Notes under the pieces: generated by a model | What the model saw: only the letters and a program-made list of their open reading frames with translations | What the model was told of the DNA's origin: nothing | Database searches by the model: none | Source: Pelagophyceae sp. CCMP2097 | Taxonomy: Eukaryota > Sar > Pelagophyceae | Length of the DNA: 34,461 nucleotides | Reading direction: 5' to 3' | NCBI GenBank assembly: GCA_026770575.1 | Contig: MU657545.1 | Coordinates: 1-34,461 of the forward strand | Part shown: piece after piece, positions 29,757-34,461 of the stretch | How positions within the stretch are numbered: the first letter of the stretch is position 1 | Layout: each line of letters begins with the position of its first letter | Program-made: the position numbers and the translations under genes

Positions 29757-30024
29757 AGACTTTTTTTAAAGGTTTTAGGAAGTTCCTGCCCCAATTAGAA
29801 TCTGGCCCCAATTAGAATCCAATCTGGCCTATCAGGTGACTTGAAAATATAATATGTTCAGAAAAAGAAATTTTGAACCAATCACGGAGCTCGAAATTGG
29901 GAATATGTTCAGAAAAAGTTAGATTCTAGTTGGGGCATTTCCGCGAAAGCCGATTCTAATTGGGGCAGGAACTTCCTACACGTTTCGAATCTATTTGTCA
30001 TTTCCTAAAACCTTTAAAAAAGTC
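29757..30024. repeat. Nested inverted repeats (small MITE-like element)
   Basis: Outer arms AGACTTTTTTTAAAGGTTTT (29757) and its complement ending at 30024 enclose inner arms AGGAAGTTCCTGCCCCAATT (29778) and its complement ending near 29976. GCCCCAATTAGAATC words recur inside. The structure suggests one element inserted in, or rearranged within, another. No coding capacity. Confidence 0.65.
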
Positions 30025-30715
30025 TATATTTTTTGGGCACGGGCGCCTGGAGCGCGGCCCTCAAGCCCGCCCTGGCCGCGTCCTTCTCCGGGCCCTCCTC
30101 TGGGATGTCAAAAATCAGCTTCGCGTCCTGGATGCCCTCCTTGCGCGCGGCGAGCGCGTTGGCGAGCGCCATCTGGTCGCGGATGGCGTCGGACGCGGCG
30201 ACGACCTTTGCGACGCGGAGCCGCTTCTCGTCGCGGGCGGCGTCGCCCTCACGACGGTCCAAGTTGCGCTGGTTGGCGCGGCTCGACACGGGCGCGTTGT
30301 TCTTCGGAAAGCCGCCGGCCGGGACGCCGTTGGACTCCGGACTTCCGAAAATGAGCGCTGGCGCCGGCGACCATGGGCCGAACAGCGCCCACGCGCCCAA
30401 AGCCTGCGGGTACCAGTCCGCGGGAGGGTCGCCGGAGGAAGTCGCGTCCGTGGACGTGCGCGCCTTTGCGGCGCGAGCCGTGGCCGCGCGCGGGACGTCG
30501 TCCTGGTGCGTCGCGGCGTTCTTGATCCACTCCGGGGCATCACCTTCTTGCGCGCGGCCGAACGGCGGCAGCATGTTGGCGCCTGCGCCGAGGCAAGCGT
30601 CCGCAATGCGCGCGGGCGCGGCGGCAGTCTCGGTCTCGGAGCGTCTCCGCGCGGTCTCGGCGCCGTCACGGAAACTCTCCGGCGCCATTCCGGCCCGCTC
30701 CGCCGCACAGCTGCA
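30014..30715 (-). CDS. Possible host exon, coiled-coil-like protein (uncertain frame)
   Basis: GC-rich frame with a possible splice acceptor (CTGCAG) just upstream near 30716. It reads through LGAGANMLPPFGRAQ, DAPEWIKNAATHQDD, NQRNLDRREGDAARDEKRL to ALAARKEGIQDAKLIFDI and stops in the adjacent inverted repeat (PVPKKYRLF). The last third is charged and helical. Other frames are also open over this region, including a longer plus-strand one, so choosing this frame rests on its more protein-like composition. Function unknown. Confidence 0.35.
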   Translation of the reverse strand, partial: CSCAAERAGMAPESFRDGAETARRRSETETAAAPARIADACLGAGANMLPPFGRAQEGDAPEWIKNAATHQDDVPRAATARAAKARTSTDATSSGDPPADWYPQALGAWALFGPWSPAPALIFGSPESNGVPAGGFPKNNAPVSSRANQRNLDRREGDAARDEKRLRVAKVVAASDAIRDQMALANALAARKEGIQDAKLIFDIPEEGPEKDAARAGLRAALQAPVPKKYRLF

Positions 30716-30759
30716 GGTCTTTCAGAAAGCATGCAAGATCAAGCGTTTAGAATTCTCAA

Positions 30760-31560
30760 ATACTTAACTTTCGACAAAAAGATTCGAAAGGGTTTAAAAT
30801 CGGCAAAAATTCGACCAAAAAGCTTACGAATTCGAAAAAATTACTTAACTTACGGCCTGATAGGACGGTTGGAGTGCATAATTGAAGAAGAAAACAAAGT
30901 AGTAACTTACCCTTACGGTAATTTACCGGGAATAATCTGGGAATATTATCAAGGGCTCAAAGTAACTTAACGTCGGTGCCAAAACGGTAACTTACTATCG
31001 GCCTTTCACGGCGGCCGACTCCGCTGACACAGCCGAGTTTCGAACGAGTGACTGCAGACAATTGAGAAAATGTACTCGATTAGAATAGGCCCCTCCGAGT
31101 CGGGGTCTTCGAGCGCGGCTTGCGGCAGCGCGCAGCAAGCTGCGGCGTGCCGGGCGAGCTTCGTCGCGTTGGGGATGGCCTGGAAGTAGATCTTGGGGCA
31201 CCCCGCGCCCAGGCACTGCAAGCCGAGCGGCCCGCCGTGCTTCTCAGCCGGGACTTTCTTGAACCATTTCCACACTTCGCCCTTCGGCTTCGTCTCGTTG
31301 CCGACGCACTGCGCAGTCGTGGACGCCACCGCGAGGCTACAGTCGTACCGGTTGCACCCCCAGGGCGTGCACTGCCAAAATTCAAAATATGACGATCGCT
31401 AAGCCTGAATAGATTACTCTTAATCCTATCGCCGAACAAGAAGGGACTTCGAAGTAACTTACCGGAATACGACGGGATTATTCCCTATTATCGGCAACTT
31501 ACCAGGAAGAATTGGTAATTTACTGGGTAGTAACTTACTCTGAAAGAATGTTGCCCGTAA
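30760..31560. repeat. Scattered TAACTTAC / TAATTTAC repeats around the BED exon
   Basis: TAACTTA words occur near 30845, 30903, 30964, 30987, 31454 and 31530, with GGTAATTTAC variants near 30919 and 31514 and CAACTTACC near 31493. They cluster on both sides of the BED exon and avoid it. No gene in the flanks. Confidence 0.5.
31006..31371 (-). CDS. BED-type zinc finger exon (transposase-like)
   Basis: The exon appears to open after a good acceptor (TTTTGGCAG, ending 31372). It reads QCVGNETKPKGEVWKWFKK, then LQCLGAGCPKIYF and NATKLARHAAACC: the W-x-x-F...C-x4-C...H pattern of BED fingers found at the N-terminus of hAT-type transposases and domesticated derivatives. The frame ends at 31006 (CQRSRPP), with no catalytic domain in the window. 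It is flanked on both sides by TAACTTAC-type repeats. It is a likely remnant or exon of a host DNA transposon gene. Confidence 0.5.
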   Translation of the reverse strand, partial: CTPWGCNRYDCSLAVASTTAQCVGNETKPKGEVWKWFKKVPAEKHGGPLGLQCLGAGCPKIYFQAIPNATKLARHAAACCALPQAALEDPDSEGPILIEYIFSIVCSHSFETRLCQRSRPP

Positions 31561-31604
31561 TAATCTATCACTAAGTCGAACCGATGTCGAAGTCGCTCCG
31601 GGTT

Positions 31605-32557
31605 TGCTTGCTTAAAATCCACCTGGGTGGGGCTGGCCCAGGCAGGAATAACCACAAAAAAAACAGCGATGACTGCTCCTGACAACCTCAAGCGCCGCAC
31701 CTCGTCCTCCTGAGCGCGGGCGCACCTCGCGACCTCGTTCACCGGAGCCAGGCGCACGTGCTCCGGGCAGTCCCGAAACCCCGAACTCTCCCGTGGCCCT
31801 GGGGCGGTTTTGCCCTTTGCCTGCAGCCGTTTTACCTCACCGCTTAAGCGTCTGGCGCAACGCGGACCCGGCGCTCGGCCTCGACCTGCACCGCCTGGAC
31901 CCGCTCGTGCCCATGCCGCCCGACGGCGTCGTGCGGACTCGGCGCTGCCCGCAGCCGGGCCCGCAGCCGGGCCCGCAGCCGGGCCCGCAGCCGGGCCCGC
32001 AGCCGGGCTCGCAGCCGGGCCCGCAGTCGGGCCCGCAGCCGGGCCCGCAGCCGGGCCCGCAGCCTACTACCTCACCCACGACGACCCCTCGCGCCTCCTT
32101 CTTGTCCACCGCCGCTGGCTGCGCGCCGACCTATGGACGACGCCCTGGGACCATCGGTGACATGTTCTTCCTGGACACGTTTTCCTTTTACTTCCTCTCA
32201 CACCCCTTTATTTGGAAGTCTTGCAGACTATCTACCTTAGCCCGGAGGCAAAAAAACACTGAACGGAGAAAAGGACCCAGCCATGCTGGGCCGAACACGG
32301 TATATCTACTTCTCCGTCAGGGCCATGATAAAGCCGCCGACGCCACCCGCACCCCACAAGGCATCCCCTACAAACCGACCAAAGAGCCAAAGTGTTTAGC
32401 CCCCTTCCTTGCACGAGGCGGTCAAGCGCAATGCGCACAAACCACCGCCATAGGCATGGGCATCCACAGCCTTTTGGCCTGGTAGCCCGTCTTTGTCACC
32501 GTTTTGGCGGGCACTCCCTATTGGGCCAGCCCCACCCAGGGTAGATTTTAAGCAAGC
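31605..32557. mobile_element. ~950-bp segment bounded by 36-bp inverted repeats
   Basis: GCTTGCTTAAAATCCACCTG (31605) through GGCTGGCCCA (31640) is matched in reverse at 32522-32557 with one mismatch and one indel. A second direct half-copy (CACCCAGGGTGGATTTTAAG) follows at 32560-32580. The interior is GC-rich, holds the 12-bp minisatellite and no recognisable transposase. No clear target duplication seen. Confidence 0.6.
31951..32064. repeat. 12-bp minisatellite GCAGCCGGGCCC (about 9.5 copies)
   Basis: Near-perfect head-to-tail array with two single-base variants. It reads as PGPQ or AAGP repeats in two plus-strand frames, but the 12-bp periodicity keeps every frame open, so coding is not implied. 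Confidence 0.92.
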
Positions 32558-33235
32558 AACCACCCAGGGTGGATTTTAAGCAAGCAACCGCCAAACCGGG
32601 TTTCAATAGGGGGCGAAATTGAAAGTTGTAAAAAAAAGGTCGCCGTTGGCCCCAAGATTCGGCATGCCGGAAGAGCTCGCCGAGAGAGAACCCACAAGCC
32701 AATTTTCATCGTGATTGGCCGTAAACTCATCGCGCGGCGAGTGCACAAAGATGGCATTTTTTTCTCATACTATTATCATTCTGGCAAGGGGGCCTTTTCG
32801 GGCCACGGTACGGCGCGGGCAGCTGCACGGACGGACGGCCAGCAGCACGCCGTCGTTCCACCCCTAGACGTTTGGCATCAGCTTCCGACGACGAACTTGG
32901 CGAACAATTTCGTATTCTTTTGCAAAACATTTAAGTTTTTGCGGAAACGTTGAACTCTCAACTTCCTCTGACATCCGCGAATATGCAGTCCAAATGTTCA
33001 GAAGCGCTCTATAAAAATTTTGAATCCCCCCAAAATCCACCGAAAAGGGAACTATGAGTCGGCTAGATCTGTGGCAACCACGAAATTGGCACACAAGGCG
33101 CTGGGCCTGGCCCAACACCTCCTTCCCAAATATTGGCGTTGCCACAAATCGCAAACCCGGCTCACTGACCTCCGCCGATTTAACGTCAAATGCAAGGTTA
33201 CTTTAGCTTTTTCTTTAAAAGCCTCGCTTTCGCCC
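32558..33235. other. Host intergenic DNA, nothing recognised
   Basis: Apart from the half-repeat at 32560-32586 I see no gene, RNA or repeat that I can support. Short ORFs on both strands show no family signature. Confidence 0.5.
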
Positions 33236-33608
33236 CTAGAGTAAAGGTCAATTTAAGAACCTGGTCAATTTAAGAACCGACGAAAAAATCGACAAAAGAC
33301 GTTCAATATCTCAATAATGCATTTATAAGGCCCAATTAAAATCCATTAAACCCCTTATTGGGATATTATCCGGCTCCAGGGGCCCGGTTCTTAATCTGAC
33401 CGGCGGTTTTTAAGGAACCGATTGGTCGGTCCGGACTCAGCCTATGCTAAATTTCTCAACAGAAGTCCTCCGCGGACGCCATGATTTGTGAGTGGGTGGA
33501 GGGGACCCAGGCGCGTCTCCTGGCAGCGTCAAAACTGCAAACAACGGCGTCGCCGGGCCGCTGATTTTATTTTCGCTTAGCCGGTTCTTAAATTGACCTT
33601 TACTCTAG
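33236..33608. mobile_element. 373-bp MITE with 26-bp perfect inverted repeats
   Basis: CTAGAGTAAAGGTCAATTTA (33236) and its exact complement ending at 33608 form 26-bp perfect repeats (AGTAAAGGTCAATTTAAGAA core). Because CTAG and TA are palindromic, it is not possible to tell whether they are target duplications or part of the repeat. The interior has a second GGTCAATTTAAGAACC copy and no ORF of note. Confidence 0.85.
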
Positions 33609-33919
33609 TTTCAAGAATAGGGAGGTTCAGCAAAAATAAAGTGCCAAAGAAAGTGGTAATAGATCCGTAAACGAAACTAGTACCGCATGGATGTATTTCC
33701 GGCCTATAGCTTTGTCACTTTTATTTCGGAAAGGTCCAAAAAAGTGCCTAACCCCCATTATATACCAAACGCTAATAAATTTTCCTGTCTAAATTTTTTG
33801 TCTTCCGACACCAGAGACGGAAAAGTCGGAGAAAATCCGGCGGAGGTGAAGTTTTCGGGGATCGGACCGGTTTATACCAAAAGGGCGAGATCCTTTTTTT
33901 GGACGAATTCCTTGCGAAG

Positions 33920-34461
33920 ATGGCCAAGTCGCGCCTGCGCTCGGAGGACGGCAGCGACGAGGACGGCCAGACTCTCGCGGCGGCGTCGCGGGACCTCGAG
34001 CGCCACACGCGTAAGCGCGCTAAGCGGGGGCCGCCGACGCTCTTCGTGGAGCACTTGGTGCCGACGCCGCGAGAGCCGCAGTCGGCTTACGCGCTTCGAA
34101 AAGAGTCAAAGGCCGACAAGGAGAAGAAGAAGCAGGATAACTGCGCGCACATCGGCTCAGACGACATGCGGCCGTGGTGCTTGGAGGTGCGTGTCCTGCG
34201 TTTGTGCAGGACACTTCTTCATATTTATTACAATGTAGTCGTACAAGCCGACCGCCAAGATGCTCAAGGCCGAGTGCGAGAAGCGCGTTCCGCGCACCAG
34301 GTGCAAGAACTGGTCAGTCCCCGAGTGCATTACGTTCCTCGAAAAGAACACGGCGGTCGTCGCTTTGAACGCGGGGGGCGGCGTTTTGGACGCGCGCGGC
34401 CTGCGGCGCCTCTCCCGCGAGGAGCGCAGAGAGGACTTCGACGGCGAGGCCGACGAGGTCG
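33920..34461 (+). CDS. Host two-exon gene, 5' part (runs off the window)
   Basis: ATG 33920 opens an 89-codon first exon (MAKSRLRSEDGSDEDG ... DDMRPWCLE) ending at 34186. A 52-bp intron (34187-34238) follows, with donor GAG|GTGCGT and acceptor ATGTAG|TCG, phase 0. Exon 2 (SYKPTAKMLKAECEKRVPRT, KNWSVPECITFLEKNTAVV) stays open to the end of the window. The protein is basic and Arg/Lys/Glu-rich, with Cys and Trp residues around the splice junction. I recognise no domain. The intron shows the host is a eukaryote. Confidence 0.6.
   Translation, partial: MAKSRLRSEDGSDEDGQTLAAASRDLERHTRKRAKRGPPTLFVEHLVPTPREPQSAYALRKESKADKEKKKQDNCAHIGSDDMRPWCLEVRVLRLCRTLLHIYYNVVVQADRQDAQGRVREARSAHQVQELVSPRVHYVPRKEHGGRRFERGGRRFGRARPAAPLPRGAQRGLRRRGRRG

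Noticed and set aside
29960..30970. 336-codon plus-strand ORF
   Set aside because: It begins in an inverted repeat and is Arg/Gly-rich in GC-rich DNA that is open in four frames; it ends in AT-rich repeat DNA. The minus-strand frame is more protein-like.
31793..32485. Collagen-like PGPQ repeat protein
   Set aside because: The PGPQ run is simply the 12-bp minisatellite read in one frame; the alternative frames are equally open and no start or flanking domain supports coding.
1..34461. Bacterial prophage or plasmid, CRISPR array, tRNA or rRNA genes
   Set aside because: There are no Shine-Dalgarno-spaced operons or phage head-tail genes, no regularly spaced short repeats with unique spacers, and no tRNA or rRNA that I could recognise. 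A spliceosomal intron and MITEs show eukaryotic DNA.

Overview
The window is a stretch of eukaryotic nuclear DNA, probably from a GC-rich protist or microalga. Its flanks are GC-rich and hold intron-containing coding sequence (GT-AG intron at 34187-34238), short inverted-repeat transposons and tandem repeats. Two AT-rich viral-type elements are embedded in it. I cannot name the host species from sequence alone; a GC-rich alga such as a pelagophyte would fit but is not shown.

Element 1 (1571-16390, about 14.8 kb) and element 2 (17569 or earlier to 29194, at least 11.6 kb) are endogenous polinton-like viruses (PLVs, related to Polintons/Mavericks and virophages). Each has terminal inverted repeats. 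Both carry the same morphogenesis block in the same order and orientation: fibre, major capsid protein (MCP), a jelly-roll/penton-like capsid-associated protein, a class-3 lipase on the opposite strand, an acidic protein, and the packaging ATPase. Their replication modules differ. Element 1 has an archaeo-eukaryotic primase fused to a herpes-OBP-like SF2 helicase plus a tyrosine-recombinase-like integrase. Element 2 has a protein-primed-type family B DNA polymerase and no recognisable integrase. They are therefore two related viruses with exchanged replication machinery, separated by only about 1.2 kb that includes an 879-bp assembly gap.

Layout: 1-1185 host GC-rich DNA with a 107-bp tandem duplication and the start of a host gene; 1186-1565 a near-perfect palindrome; 1571-16390 element 1 with long repeats (about 1.2 and 1.7 kb) that carry a duplicated small gene and hairpin-bearing tandem units; 16391-16689 host tandem-repeat coding DNA; 16690-17568 Ns; 17569-29194 element 2 with 137-bp terminal repeats; 29195-34461 host DNA with AT-rich simple repeats, nested inverted repeats, a BED-finger exon, a 12-bp minisatellite, two inverted-repeat elements and the 5' part of a two-exon gene.

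Both elements are decaying. Most long genes have one to several in-frame stops (TAA, TAG and TGA) and single-base frameshifts. The penton-like gene of element 2 is split by a 583-bp MITE, and the right repeat of element 1 carries a 230-bp foldback insertion. Both insertions have exact target duplications and recoverable empty sites. Only the element 2 lipase, the acidic protein and a few small genes look uninterrupted, so these are fossil or dormant genomes rather than intact viruses, unless some indels are assembly errors.
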